Notes under the pieces: model-generated | The model's input: the letters and a program-made list of their open reading frames with translations, nothing else | The model's database searches: none | Told to the model about the DNA's origin: nothing | Position numbers and translations under genes: made by a program | Part shown: in pieces, positions 49,279 through 59,265 of the stretch | How the letters are laid out: every line of letters begins with the position of its first letter | How positions within the stretch are numbered: position 1 is the stretch's first letter | Assembly: GCF_900582625.1 (NCBI RefSeq) | Contig: NZ_UTIQ01000241.1 | Location: 744,001-808,000 of the forward strand | Reading direction: 5' to 3' | DNA length: 64,000 bases | Origin: Pseudomonas viridiflava | GTDB lineage: Bacteria; Pseudomonadota; Gammaproteobacteria; Pseudomonadales; Pseudomonadaceae

Positions 49279-50415
49279 TTAACGGCGCGCGGCCATGGCT
49301 TCGATGAATCGGTCAAACAAAGGAGCAACGTCCAGCGGACCCGGACTCGCTTCAGGGTGGCCCTGGAAGCTGAAGGCAACCTTGTCGGTGCGCTCAATGC
49401 CTTGAAGGGTGCCGTCGAACAGCGACTTGTGCGTAGCGCGCAGGTTGGACGGCAAGGTTGCTTCGTCCACTGCGAAACCGTGGTTCTGGCTGGTGATCAT
49501 CACCACGCCGGTATCGAGGTCTTGAACCGGGTGGTTGGCACCGTGGTGACCATGACCCATTTTCACGGTCTTGGCGCCCGAGGCCAGCGCCAGCAGTTGG
49601 TGACCGAGGCAGATGCCGAATACCGGAATCTCGGTTTCCAGCACTTCTTTAATCGCTTGAATCGCGTAGTCGCACGGCTCCGGATCGCCTGGGCCGTTAG
49701 ACAGGAAGACGCCGTCCGGCTGAAGCGCCAGCACTTCGCTGGCTGGCGTTTGCGCCGGCACCACGGTGACGCGGCAGCCACGCTCAACCAACATACGCAG
49801 GATGTTCAACTTCACGCCGTAGTCGAAGGCGACGACATGGTGCGGCAGCTCGCTGGCGTCGATATCCGGGTGGCTGTCGGTCTTCAGGTTCCAGACACTG
49901 GAGCGCCATTCGTAGCGCTCGGTGGAGCTGACCACTTTGGCCAAGTCCATGCCTTTCAAACCGGGGAAGCCACGCGCGGCTGCCAAGGCTTGCTCGTCGG
50001 AGATGTTGTCGCCAGCCAAGATGCAGCCGTTCTGGGCGCCTTTCTCACGCAGGATGCGGGTCAGGCGGCGCGTGTCGATACCGGCGATAGCCACAACGTT
50101 GTTGGCTTTCAGGTAATCCGACAGCGACATGGTGTTACGCCAGTTGCTTGCCACCAATGGGAGATCGCGTATCACCAGGCCGGCGGACCAGACGCGGTTC
50201 GACTCGGCATCTTCCGGCGTGGTGCCGGTGTTGCCGATATGGGGATAAGTCAGGGTAACGATTTGTTGGGCATAGGAAGGATCGGTGAGGATTTCCTGAT
50301 AGCCGGTCATAGCAGTATTGAACACCACCTCTCCGACGGTTTGACCGTCGATTCCAATGGCTTCGCCGCGAAAAATGCTGCCATCAGCAAGGGCGAGTAT
50401 GGCTGGCTTAGTCAA
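49279..50415 (-). CDS. carA: Carbamoyl-phosphate synthase small subunit
   Basis: 378 residues. The C-terminal class-I glutaminase domain has the nucleophile in FGICLGHQLLALASG and the His/Glu pair in SFQGHPEASPGP; the N-terminal half is the CarA-specific domain (FNTAMTGYQEILTDPSYAQQ). It feeds ammonia to CarB. The start codon is TTG 50415 (MTKPAILALADG), set by GGAGG seven bases upstream. A leader-peptide/attenuator region precedes it. Confidence 0.97.
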   Translation of the reverse strand: MTKPAILALADGSIFRGEAIGIDGQTVGEVVFNTAMTGYQEILTDPSYAQQIVTLTYPHIGNTGTTPEDAESNRVWSAGLVIRDLPLVASNWRNTMSLSDYLKANNVVAIAGIDTRRLTRILREKGAQNGCILAGDNISDEQALAAARGFPGLKGMDLAKVVSSTERYEWRSSVWNLKTDSHPDIDASELPHHVVAFDYGVKLNILRMLVERGCRVTVVPAQTPASEVLALQPDGVFLSNGPGDPEPCDYAIQAIKEVLETEIPVFGICLGHQLLALASGAKTVKMGHGHHGANHPVQDLDTGVVMITSQNHGFAVDEATLPSNLRATHKSLFDGTLQGIERTDKVAFSFQGHPEASPGPLDVAPLFDRFIEAMAARR

Positions 50416-50460
50416 GAAGACCTCCGGTAAATCAAGCCTGACGGGGCGTACGCAGGTTGT

Positions 50461-50502
50461 AAAAAAGCGGGATGACGCTTAGACACGTCACCCCGCTTTT
50501 TT
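50461..50502 (-). terminator. Candidate carA attenuator terminator
   Basis: Minus strand AAAAAAGCGGGGTGACG ... CGTCATCCCGCTTTTTT, a long stem with T-tract, only 45 bases before the carA start codon. It leaves little room for a promoter downstream, so carA transcription probably starts upstream and passes through it. Confidence 0.85.
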
Positions 50503-50515
50503 GAGAATCACTTTT

Positions 50516-50575
50516 TCAAGTTAACTGCGCGCTTTTAGTGGACACACTAAAGCTGTAGCTTACAGAAAAAGGCAT
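50516..50575 (-). CDS. Candidate carA leader peptide
   Basis: A 19-codon frame on the minus strand, MPFSVSYSFSVSTKSAQLT, ending 14 bases before the attenuator stem. Its 5' part is rich in U-containing Phe, Tyr and Ser codons, and within it are two short hairpins (CTGTA-GCT-TACAG, 50553-50565; CTTTAGTG with CACTAAAG, 50533-50552). Leader peptides before a terminator are known for carAB and pyr genes controlled by pyrimidines. No clear Shine-Dalgarno is seen, so the reading is inferred from position and layout. Confidence 0.6.
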   Translation of the reverse strand: MPFSVSYSFSVSTKSAQLT

Positions 50576-50611
50576 TTTTGGTCTACCCACGATGACAACC
50601 GTTTAGTCGTC

Positions 50612-51415
50612 TCAGTGCAGATCAAGCACATCCTGCATATCGTAAAGCCCCGCCGACTTATCACTCAGCCACAGCGCCGAGCGCACCGCGCCGCGCGCGA
50701 ACGTCATTCTGCTGGACGCTTTATGGGTGATCTCGACGCGCTCGCCGTCGGCCGCAAACAGCACCGTGTGGTCGCCAACGATGTCCCCAGCGCGCACGGT
50801 AGCGAAGCCGATAGTTTCGCGATCTCGGGCTCCGGTCTGACCTTCACGACCGTATACCGCGACTTTCTGCAGATCACGCCCAAGCGCCTGCGCGACCACT
50901 TCGCCCATGCGCACGGCTGTGCCAGAGGGCGCGTCGACTTTATGCCGGTGGTGCGCTTCGAGGATTTCAATATCCACGTCGTCGCCCAACACGCGCGCTG
51001 CGGTATCGAGCAACTTCAAGCACAAATTGACGCCGACGCTGAAGTTGGCGGCGAAGACGATCGAGATGTCTTCGCCCGCGTCAGCCAGCCGCTGTTTTTC
51101 CTCAACGCTGAAACCGGTAGTGCCGATCACCATGGATTTGCCAGCCTTGCGGCAGACTTCCAGGTTTTTCAGGGTTACGGTGGGATGTGTGAAGTCGATC
51201 AGCACATCGAACTGCTCAACCACCTCGGCGAGATCGCCCACCAGAATTACACCCAACTTGCCCAAGCCAGCCAACTCGCCGACATCAGCACCGATCAGAC
51301 TGCTGTCCGGGCGGTGAATTGCAGCTGTCAGCTTGGCGCCATCGGCCTGCTGAATCGCCTCAATCAGGGTTTTGCCCATGCGCCCGGCGGCGCCCACTAC
51401 GGCTATACGATGCAT
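50612..51415 (-). CDS. dapB: 4-hydroxy-tetrahydrodipicolinate reductase
   Basis: 267 residues. DapB reduces the DapA product on the way to diaminopimelate and lysine, using NAD(P)H. Nucleotide loop VVGAAGRMGKTLIEAI, the VIGTTGFSVEEK segment, and the signature EAHHRHKVDAPSGTA with active His and Lys. It lies between dnaJ and carA as in other pseudomonads. No strong terminator separates it from the carA leader other than the attenuator stem. Confidence 0.97.
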   Translation of the reverse strand: MHRIAVVGAAGRMGKTLIEAIQQADGAKLTAAIHRPDSSLIGADVGELAGLGKLGVILVGDLAEVVEQFDVLIDFTHPTVTLKNLEVCRKAGKSMVIGTTGFSVEEKQRLADAGEDISIVFAANFSVGVNLCLKLLDTAARVLGDDVDIEILEAHHRHKVDAPSGTAVRMGEVVAQALGRDLQKVAVYGREGQTGARDRETIGFATVRAGDIVGDHTVLFAADGERVEITHKASSRMTFARGAVRSALWLSDKSAGLYDMQDVLDLH

Positions 51416-51476
51416 TCATCCAGCTCCCAGCTAATAACTTGCAGCCGGCGAAGCACTTAAACTTCGCCAGCTCTGT

Positions 51477-52610
51477 TTACACGTCGCCGAAGAAACGCTT
51501 CACACCTTCAAACCAACCGCTCGCCTTGGGCGAATGGCTGTCGTCGATGGCGAGCGATTTGCGGAATTCCTCCAGCAACTCGCGCTGACGCTTGTCCAGA
51601 TTGACCGGCGTTTCCACCGCAACCCGGCACATCAAGTCCCCAGCACCACCACCGCGAACCGGTGCAACGCCCTTGCCGCGCAGACGGAACAGTTTGCCGG
51701 TTTGCGTACCTTCCGGAATCTTCAGCTTCACGCGACCATCAAGGGTCGGCACTTCCAGCTCGCCACCCAGCGCCGCGTCAGCAAAGCTGATTGGCACGTC
51801 GCAGTACAGGTGCTTGCCGTCACGCTGGAAAATTGCGTGCTCGCGCACGTTCACGACCACATACAGGTCGCCAGCCGGACCGCCCATGGCGCCCGCCTCA
51901 CCTTCGCCAGACAGACGAATCCGGTCACCGGTATCAACGCCCGGCGGCACTTTGACCGACAAGGTTTTATGTTCTTCAACACGACCATGACCATGGCAAG
52001 TGCCGCACGGGTCGGCGATCATCTTGCCGTTGCCGTGGCATCGCGGGCAGGTTTGCTGAACCGAGAAGAAGCCCTGCTGCATCCGCACCTGACCGATACC
52101 ACCACAGGTGGTACAGGTGACCGGACTGGTGCCCTTCTTGGCACCGGAACCATCGCAGGTTTTGCAGTTGACCAGCGTCGGCACGCGAATGGTGACCGTG
52201 GTGCCGCGCACGGCTTCTTCCAGGTCCAACTCCAGCGTGTAGCGCAAGTCGCTACCGCGCTGCGCACCGCCGCGCGAACCACCGCGGGCGCCGCCAAAGA
52301 AGTCGCTGAATACGTCGCCGAAAATGTCGGAGAAATTCGCCCCGCCAAAGCCGGCACCGCCAGCACCTGCGCCGCCCATGCTCGGGTCGACGCCGGCGTG
52401 ACCATACTGGTCAAACGCCGCGCGCTTGTTGGCGTCGGACAGCACTTCATAGGCCTCATTGGCCTCTTTGAAGCGCTCTTCAGCTTCTTTGTCGCCAGGG
52501 TTCCGGTCCGGGTGATGCTTCATCGCCAGGCGTCGGTAAGCCTTTTTCAGCTCGGCTTCGCTCGCGCCACGCTCAACACCCAACACTTCGTAAAAGTCAC
52601 GCTTAGCCAT
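51477..52610 (-). CDS. dnaJ: Chaperone protein DnaJ
   Basis: 377 residues: J domain with HPD in MKHHPDRNPGD, the Gly/Phe-rich linker (GGAGAGGAGFGGANFSDIFG), four CxxCxGxG-type zinc repeats (CKTCDGSG, CTTCGGIG, CPRCHGNG, CGTCHGHG) and the C-terminal substrate domain. It delivers clients to DnaK. It follows dnaK on the minus strand with two hairpins in the gap. Confidence 0.98.
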   Translation of the reverse strand: MAKRDFYEVLGVERGASEAELKKAYRRLAMKHHPDRNPGDKEAEERFKEANEAYEVLSDANKRAAFDQYGHAGVDPSMGGAGAGGAGFGGANFSDIFGDVFSDFFGGARGGSRGGAQRGSDLRYTLELDLEEAVRGTTVTIRVPTLVNCKTCDGSGAKKGTSPVTCTTCGGIGQVRMQQGFFSVQQTCPRCHGNGKMIADPCGTCHGHGRVEEHKTLSVKVPPGVDTGDRIRLSGEGEAGAMGGPAGDLYVVVNVREHAIFQRDGKHLYCDVPISFADAALGGELEVPTLDGRVKLKIPEGTQTGKLFRLRGKGVAPVRGGGAGDLMCRVAVETPVNLDKRQRELLEEFRKSLAIDDSHSPKASGWFEGVKRFFGDV

Positions 52611-52646
52611 AATTCTTCAACACTCTTAAATCGGCTTCTCCAGACA

Positions 52647-52677
52647 CGCCAACGCGGGAGCAAGCTCCCGCGTGGCG
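52647..52677 (-). terminator. Hairpin in dnaK-dnaJ gap (distal)
   Basis: CGCGGGAG-CAAG-CTCCCGCG flanked by CGCC/GGCG arms. No T-tract; probably RNA stabilising or processing signal. Confidence 0.5.
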
Positions 52678-52683
52678 GATAAC

Positions 52684-52711
52684 GCCCGGCCAACTGGTTA
52701 GTTGGCCGGGC
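52684..52711 (-). terminator. Hairpin after dnaK
   Basis: GCCCGGCCAAC-TGGTTA-GTTGGCCGGGC, an 11-bp perfect stem 23 bases past the dnaK stop. No T-tract on the minus strand, so partial termination at most. Confidence 0.6.
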
Positions 52712-52733
52712 TGGAGAGCAAGCAAATGGACGC

Positions 52734-54650
<1,917 letters not shown>

Positions 54651-54750
54651 GTTTGCTCTCCTGAAACTGAATTTGGTTGCCGCAGCAGTGGTGGCTAACT
54701 GCGGTAGCACTTAAACGCTTGACTGATAAATGGGGGCCTTACGGCGAATT

Positions 54751-55320
54751 TCAAGCCTGCTCGTCAATCGAAGGTTGCGGCTCGGCTGGCGCCTTGCTGA
54801 CCACCACCATCGCGGGGCGCAGCAAACGGCCATTGAGCAGATAACCTTTCTGGAACACTTTGAGCACGCTATTGGGCTCAACGTTGGTGGCCTCTTGCAT
54901 TGCCATCGCCTGATGATGCTCGGCGTTGAACGGCGCGCCGTGCGGGTCAATGGCTTCGAGGTTGTAACGCTTGAGCGTGTCCTGGAACAGCTTGAGCGTC
55001 AGCTCGATGCCCTCACGTACAGGCTTGATCGCCTCGTCGTTGGGGTTGGACAGTTCAAGGCCACGCTCAAGGCTGTCGACAACCGGCAGCAGGTCGTTGG
55101 CGAATTTTTCCAGCGCAAACTTGTGCGCCTTTTCAATATCCTGCTCGGCGCGGCGGCGCACGTTCTGCATGTCAGCCGCAACGCGCAACGCTTGGTCTTG
55201 AGCAGCAGCGAGCTGCTCTTCCAACGTTTGCACGCGGGCCGCCAGGTCTTCGCCCACTGCCGACTCGGCAGCATTTTCAATGTCTGGATTCTGGGCGTTC
55301 TGGGTCTGTTCGTCGGCCAT
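54751..55320 (-). CDS. grpE: Nucleotide exchange factor GrpE
   Basis: 189 residues: a long N-terminal coiled coil (VQTLEEQLAAAQDQALRVAA, NVRRRAEQDIEKAHKFALEK) and the beta-rich domain ending VLKVFQKGYLLNGRLLRPAM, the GrpE signature. It releases ADP from DnaK. First gene of the grpE-dnaK-dnaJ cluster, about 97 bases downstream of a sigma-32 promoter. GAGGAGAACC is the ribosome site. Confidence 0.97.
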   Translation of the reverse strand: MADEQTQNAQNPDIENAAESAVGEDLAARVQTLEEQLAAAQDQALRVAADMQNVRRRAEQDIEKAHKFALEKFANDLLPVVDSLERGLELSNPNDEAIKPVREGIELTLKLFQDTLKRYNLEAIDPHGAPFNAEHHQAMAMQEATNVEPNSVLKVFQKGYLLNGRLLRPAMVVVSKAPAEPQPSIDEQA

Positions 55321-55416
55321 GCGGTTCTCCTCTTTATATCGCTTGCCTGCTCGGGCTAAACCGTTCCGAGCGGTGAGTATTCACGTCGCGAGCCTCAACT
55401 CACGGTTCTGCCGCTT

Positions 55417-55444
55417 ATATGGGGCCACAATCTGACGATTCAAG
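55417..55444 (-). promoter_or_regulatory. Sigma-32 heat-shock promoter of grpE-dnaK-dnaJ
   Basis: On the minus strand CTTGAA, 14-base spacer, CCCCATAT, matching the RpoH consensus (CTTGAA / CCCCATnT) almost exactly. Confidence 0.93.
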
Positions 55445-55456
55445 AGCACGAGAGGA

Positions 55457-55486
55457 TTGTCAGGCATAAAACAAACACTGTATAAA
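55457..55486 (+). promoter_or_regulatory. recN promoter
   Basis: TTGTCA (55457-55462), 18-base spacer, TATAAA (55481-55486), overlapped by the LexA box. Confidence 0.8.
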
Positions 55487-55493
55487 TAACCAG
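55478..55493 (+). promoter_or_regulatory. LexA (SOS) box of recN
   Basis: CTG-TATAAATAAC-CAG fits the LexA consensus CTGT-N8-ACAG closely and covers the -10 element of recN, so LexA would block RNA polymerase there. Confidence 0.88.
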
Positions 55494-55516
55494 ACTTTAT
55501 GCCTGGAGCCTCCGCC

Positions 55517-57196
55517 ATGCTGGTACATCTTTCCGTACACAACTACGCCATCGTCGAGCACCTCGACCTCGAGCTGAATGGCGGAATGAGCGTGATCACC
55601 GGCGAAACCGGCGCCGGCAAATCCATCATGCTCGACGCCCTCGGCCTCACGCTCGGCGACCGCGCAGACAGCGGCGTGGTGCGCCCCGGCGCCGATAAAG
55701 CCGACATTCTCGCCAGCTTCGATCTCGCCGACATTCCCGAAGCCAAGGCCTGGCTGGCCGAGCGCGACCTGGACAATGACGGCCCGTGCATCCTGCGCCG
55801 CGTTATCACTGCCGAAGGCCGGTCACGCGGTTACATCAACGGCTCGCCGTGCCCGCAAGGCGACCTGAAAGCCATCGGTGAATTGCTCATCGATATCCAC
55901 AACCAGCACGAACACCAATCCCTGCTAAAGCCGGAAACACACCGCCGCCTGCTGGATGAATTCGCCGGTAGCCAGGAGCTGGCGCGCCAGGTGCAACTAG
56001 CTGCGCAGCGCTGGAAACAAACTCGAAACGAGCTGGAGCGACTGTCCAGCGCCAGCGATGAGCAACGCGCGCGCCATCAGTTGCTCAGCTATCAGCTAGA
56101 GGAACTGGACAACCTGGGCCTCGGCGAAAATGAGTTGGAACAGCTTGAGCAGGAACACAAAACCCTGACAAATGCGGAGGGCCTTCTGAGCGCCTGCCGG
56201 CTGGTCATTGAGCAATGCAGCGAAAATGACGGTGGCAACGTGCTGTCTGCGCTGACCGGCAGCGTGAGCCGCCTGAGCAATTTCCGCAGCCAACCGGGCT
56301 CGCTGGGTGAAGCGGTAAACCTGCTCGCCAGCGCGCAGATTCAAGTGGAAGAAGCGGTTGGCGAACTGAATCGCTTCCTTGACCACTTCGACGCCGACCC
56401 CGAGCGTCTCCAGCTCTTGGAAGAACGCCTCGATACTATTTATACCTTGGCGCGCAAGCACCGCATTCTGCCCAGCGAACTGGCGAACCTGCAGCAGCAG
56501 TTGTTCGAGGAGCTGGAAAGCCTCAATGCAGACGACCAAGCCACCGAGCGACTCGCCGAAGAGCTGACGGCGTTCGCACGTCATTACCAGGAAAAAGCTG
56601 AAGAACTCAGCGCCCTTCGCCACGGCGCCGCCAGCAACCTGGCCCGCGCCGTCGAGGTTGAAATGCAGCGCCTGGGCATGCCCGGCGGACGTTTCACCAT
56701 CGAACTGCACAACACCAACAGCACCGACCCGCACCCGCAAGGGCTGGAACAGGTGGAGTTTTTGGTCAGCGCCAACCCGGGCCAGCCGCTTAAAGCGCTG
56801 GCGAAGGTCGCCTCTGGCGGCGAGCTGTCGCGGATCAGCCTGGCGATTCAGGTAATCACGGCCCAGACCTCGCGCGTACCCACGCTGGTATTTGACGAAG
56901 TGGACGTCGGCATTGGTGGCCCAACGGCCGAAGTGGTCGGCCAATTGCTACGCCGGCTTGGTGAACGAGGGCAGGTGCTGACCGTGACGCACCTTCCACA
57001 AGTGGCCGCGCAAGGGCATCAACATTTGTTCGTACACAAGGCGCGCGGTGATAGCGAAACCCACACGGCCGTGGCAACCCTCGACAGCGCCGGTCGCGTT
57101 GAAGAGGTGGCGCGGATGTTGGGCGGCGTGGATCTCACGGAAGAATCTCTGGCCCATGCGAAGAAAATGGTCAGCAGCGCTGCAGCCAACGCTTAA
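55517..57196 (+). CDS. recN: DNA repair protein RecN
   Basis: 559 residues, an SMC-like repair ATPase acting on double-strand breaks. Walker A GETGAGKS is at residues 29-36; a central coiled coil (LEQEHKTLTNAEGLLSACRL ... AEELTAFARHYQEKAEEL) separates it from the signature ASGGELSRISLAIQV and Walker B TLVFDEVDVGIGG. ATG 55517 (MLVHLSVHNYAIVE) has GGAG upstream; an in-frame start 18 bases earlier is weaker. Control by LexA is visible upstream. Confidence 0.97.
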   Translation: MLVHLSVHNYAIVEHLDLELNGGMSVITGETGAGKSIMLDALGLTLGDRADSGVVRPGADKADILASFDLADIPEAKAWLAERDLDNDGPCILRRVITAEGRSRGYINGSPCPQGDLKAIGELLIDIHNQHEHQSLLKPETHRRLLDEFAGSQELARQVQLAAQRWKQTRNELERLSSASDEQRARHQLLSYQLEELDNLGLGENELEQLEQEHKTLTNAEGLLSACRLVIEQCSENDGGNVLSALTGSVSRLSNFRSQPGSLGEAVNLLASAQIQVEEAVGELNRFLDHFDADPERLQLLEERLDTIYTLARKHRILPSELANLQQQLFEELESLNADDQATERLAEELTAFARHYQEKAEELSALRHGAASNLARAVEVEMQRLGMPGGRFTIELHNTNSTDPHPQGLEQVEFLVSANPGQPLKALAKVASGGELSRISLAIQVITAQTSRVPTLVFDEVDVGIGGPTAEVVGQLLRRLGERGQVLTVTHLPQVAAQGHQHLFVHKARGDSETHTAVATLDSAGRVEEVARMLGGVDLTEESLAHAKKMVSSAAANA

Positions 57197-57210
57197 AAAC
57201 GGCCGCCATA

Positions 57211-57245
57211 AAAAACGCCGCGCTCTTTCGAGACGCGGCGTTTTT
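57211..57245 (+). terminator. recN terminator
   Basis: AAAAACGCCGCG and CGCGGCGTTTTT form a 12-bp stem around an 11-base loop. Confidence 0.95.
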
Positions 57246-57264
57246 ATTTCGTGAGTCTAAAACG

Positions 57265-57392
57265 TGGATTGGGGCTTCTGGGCTAGAGCCAGGCAAGGCG
57301 AGCGACGGCAGAAAAGCGCAGCGTACTCAAGTACGTGAGCATTTTATGGTGGCGCTCAACGCAGCATGGCCGACGACCAGAAGATTCCAATC
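57265..57392. repeat. Long imperfect palindromic element, copy B
   Basis: Outer arms GATTGGGGCTTCTGG and CCAGAAGATTCCAATC enclose GGCAAGGCGAGCG, then GCGCAGCGTACTCAAGTACG, TGAGCAT and CAACGCAGCATGGCCGACG. It is the same element as 26808-26945, in the same orientation. The right arm ends on the stop codon of fur. Confidence 0.7.
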
Positions 57393-57795
57393 AACGTTTT
57401 TTGCGGACGTAGAGAACCAGGTTGTGATCCACCAGTTCGAAACCATGCTCACGCACGATTTCCTTCTGGCGCTTCTCGATTTCCGCATCGAAGAACTCGA
57501 TCACTTCGCCGGAATCGACGCAGACCATGTGGTCGTGGTGACCGCCATCTGCCAATTCGAATACGGCATGACCGCCATCGAAGTTATGACGCACCACGAG
57601 ACCAGCAGCTTCGAACTGAGTCAGTACACGGTAGACCGTGGCCAAGCCCACATCCTCGCCAGCCTCCATCAGTGCCTTGTAGACATCTTCCGCACTCATA
57701 TGGCGCTGCTCTGCAGAGTCGAGCATCTGCAGAATCTTGACCCGCGGCAGGGTCACTTTCAGGCCAGCTTTACGTAGTTCGCTATTTTCTACCAT
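57391..57795 (-). CDS. fur: Ferric uptake regulator Fur
   Basis: 134 residues: winged helix (VTLPRVKILQMLDSAEQRHM, ATVYRVLTQFEAAGLVVRHN) and the metal-binding dimer domain with HHDHMVC (His86, His87, His89, Cys92). It has just one cysteine, as in other Pseudomonas Fur proteins that lack the structural CxxC pair. Fe(II)-Fur represses iron uptake genes. ATG 57795 (MVENSELRKAGLK) is the family start; the frame is open upstream. Divergent from bamE, 97 bp apart. Confidence 0.98.
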   Translation of the reverse strand: MVENSELRKAGLKVTLPRVKILQMLDSAEQRHMSAEDVYKALMEAGEDVGLATVYRVLTQFEAAGLVVRHNFDGGHAVFELADGGHHDHMVCVDSGEVIEFFDAEIEKRQKEIVREHGFELVDHNLVLYVRKKR

Positions 57796-57819
57796 GGTCA
57801 GCTTTCTCGTGGTTGCTGC

Positions 57820-57848
57820 TTCGCAGCTCCCTTCAATGCAGGTATGAT
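57820..57848 (+). promoter_or_regulatory. Candidate bamE promoter
   Basis: TTCGCA, 17-base spacer, TATGAT (57843-57848), 45 bases before the bamE start, in the fur-bamE divergent region. Confidence 0.55.
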
Positions 57849-57892
57849 CGGTGGCCAAATTGCCCAGCCAAGATAGTGGAAGTCTCCCACCG

Positions 57893-58411
57893 ATGCAAAA
57901 CACCAAGCTCTTGCTGACTAGCCTCACCGTTGTGGGCCTACTCGCACTCGCCGGCTGTTCATTCCCCGGGGTTTATAAAATCGACATCCAGCAGGGCAAT
58001 GTCGTGACGCAGGACATGATAGACCAGTTGAAGCCTGGAATGACCAGACGCCAAGTGCGGTTTATCATGGGCAACCCGATGATTACCGACACCTTCCACG
58101 CCAACCGCTGGGACTACCTCTACAGCATCCAGCCCGGTGGCCGTCAGCGCTTGCAAGAACGCGTGAGCATCCTCTTCGACGCCAATGACCAACTGGCAGG
58201 CTTGTCCGGTGACTTCATGCCAGGCGTGAGCCGCGACCAGGAAATTCTCGGCCCGGATGACGCCCCGGCCGCAGCGCCGAAAGCGGAAGAAAAAACCAAG
58301 CCCGAAGAGCCCGCCAAGCCTGGCTCGCTGCTTGAGAAAATCCAGAAAGACGTCGACGTCGAGACCGTACCGGTTCCAACGCCAACTCCGCTGGAAACCT
58401 CGCCTCAGTAA
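57893..58411 (+). CDS. bamE: Outer-membrane assembly lipoprotein BamE (OmlA)
   Basis: 172 residues. Lipoprotein signal peptide (NTKLLLTSLTVVGLLALAGC, lipidated Cys22) followed by the SmpA/OmlA fold: QQGNVVTQDMIDQLKPGMTR, VRFIMGNPMITDTFHANRWD and the YLYSIQPGG block. BamE helps the BamABCDE machine fold outer-membrane proteins. The C-terminal third is a Pro/Glu/Lys-rich tail (about residues 125-172) longer than in E. coli. ATG 57893 is set by the signal peptide. Confidence 0.95.
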   Translation: MQNTKLLLTSLTVVGLLALAGCSFPGVYKIDIQQGNVVTQDMIDQLKPGMTRRQVRFIMGNPMITDTFHANRWDYLYSIQPGGRQRLQERVSILFDANDQLAGLSGDFMPGVSRDQEILGPDDAPAAAPKAEEKTKPEEPAKPGSLLEKIQKDVDVETVPVPTPTPLETSPQ

Positions 58412-58428
58412 TCCTTTGCTGGCGACAC

Positions 58429-58455
58429 AAAAAAGCCCGGACCAGTCCGGGCTTT
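58429..58455 (+). terminator. Bidirectional terminator bamE / rnfH
   Basis: AAAAAGCCCGGAC-CA-GTCCGGGCTTTTT; nearly symmetric, serving bamE on the plus strand and possibly rnfH from the minus strand. Confidence 0.93.
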
Positions 58456-58525
58456 TTGTTGCCTGAAATTCGTAAACCAAGCGCTGTGGGCAGTGGGACG
58501 ATTCGCTACCACGCCAAGAACAAAG

Positions 58526-58831
58526 CTACTGCCGCTTTGCCGCCGCCTTCGCTGCGCGCAGCTTGCGCACCTCTTTCGGATCAGCCAGCAAGGAGCGGTA
58601 AATTTCTACCCGATCCCCGTCTTCCAACACACGCGCTTGTGGATCAGCCAGCGCCTTGCCGAAGATTCCGAGCGGGCAGGTTTGCGGATCCAGTTCGGCA
58701 AACGTTGCCGTCAGGCCGCACCGCTCTACGGCTTGCCGCGCCGTCGTACCCGCCGGCACCTGCAACGGCAACAGGTGCTGCTCATCGGCCAAGGCATACA
58801 CCACTTCAACCGTAATCAGCGCTTCAGCCAT
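58526..58831 (-). CDS. rnfH: RnfH family ubiquitin-fold protein
   Basis: 101 residues: ITVEVVYALADEQHLLPLQV, LDPQTCPLGIFGKALADPQA and LEDGDRVEIYRSLLADPKEV mark the RnfH/beta-grasp family. The C-terminus is basic (RKLRAAKAAAKRQ). It overlaps the end of ratA by eight bases (the ATG lies within the final Tyr-Gly codons), so the pair is co-translated. Role unclear despite the name; no rnf operon is here. Confidence 0.93.
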   Translation of the reverse strand: MAEALITVEVVYALADEQHLLPLQVPAGTTARQAVERCGLTATFAELDPQTCPLGIFGKALADPQARVLEDGDRVEIYRSLLADPKEVRKLRAAKAAAKRQ

Positions 58832-59258
58832 ACAACTCTTTAGCCCGCTGGCAGAACGCATCCACCAAGGTGTTAGCAGCCTGGTTGAACAGCGGCCCCA
58901 AGGTGGCACGCACCAATTGGCCGGAATACTCGAAGGAAAGGTCCAAGCTGATTTTGCAGGCCTTGTCGGTCAGCGCCTTGAACTGCCAGACGCCATGCAA
59001 TTCAGTGAACGGCCCCTCTTCCAGATTCATCTCGATGCTTTGGCCATTGACCAGCGTATTGCGCGTAACGAAGCGCTGGCTCAATCCACCTTTGGCCACT
59101 TCCAGACTCGCGCGCATCAAGGTGTCGGTCTCCTCGATCACGGTGGTCGAGGCGCACCAGGGTAGGAAGTCCGGGTAACTCGCCACGTCATTAACCAGGT
59201 CGAATAGCGCCTGGGCCGGATACGGCAGTAAAGCGGAGCGTTGAATATGGGTGGTCAT
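58824..59258 (-). CDS. ratA: RatA / Coq10-like START-domain protein
   Basis: 144 residues in one START-like lipid-binding domain: SALLPYPAQALFDLVNDVAS, YPDFLPWCASTTVIE, FTELHGVWQFKAL and KISLDLSFEYSG. The family includes E. coli RatA, reported to bind the 50S subunit, and Coq10-type ubiquinone binders; RatA's 'toxin' name is debated. ATG 59258 (MTTHIQRSALLPYP) is the family start. ratA-rnfH next to smpB is a conserved group. Confidence 0.92.
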   Translation of the reverse strand: MTTHIQRSALLPYPAQALFDLVNDVASYPDFLPWCASTTVIEETDTLMRASLEVAKGGLSQRFVTRNTLVNGQSIEMNLEEGPFTELHGVWQFKALTDKACKISLDLSFEYSGQLVRATLGPLFNQAANTLVDAFCQRAKELYG

Positions 59259-59265
59259 GCAAATC

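Noticed and set aside
58824..59258. RatA-RnfH as a toxin-antitoxin pair
   Set aside because: They are often annotated so, but the START-fold and ubiquitin-fold proteins and their conserved place by smpB and bamE point to housekeeping roles; nothing in the sequence supports a toxin.
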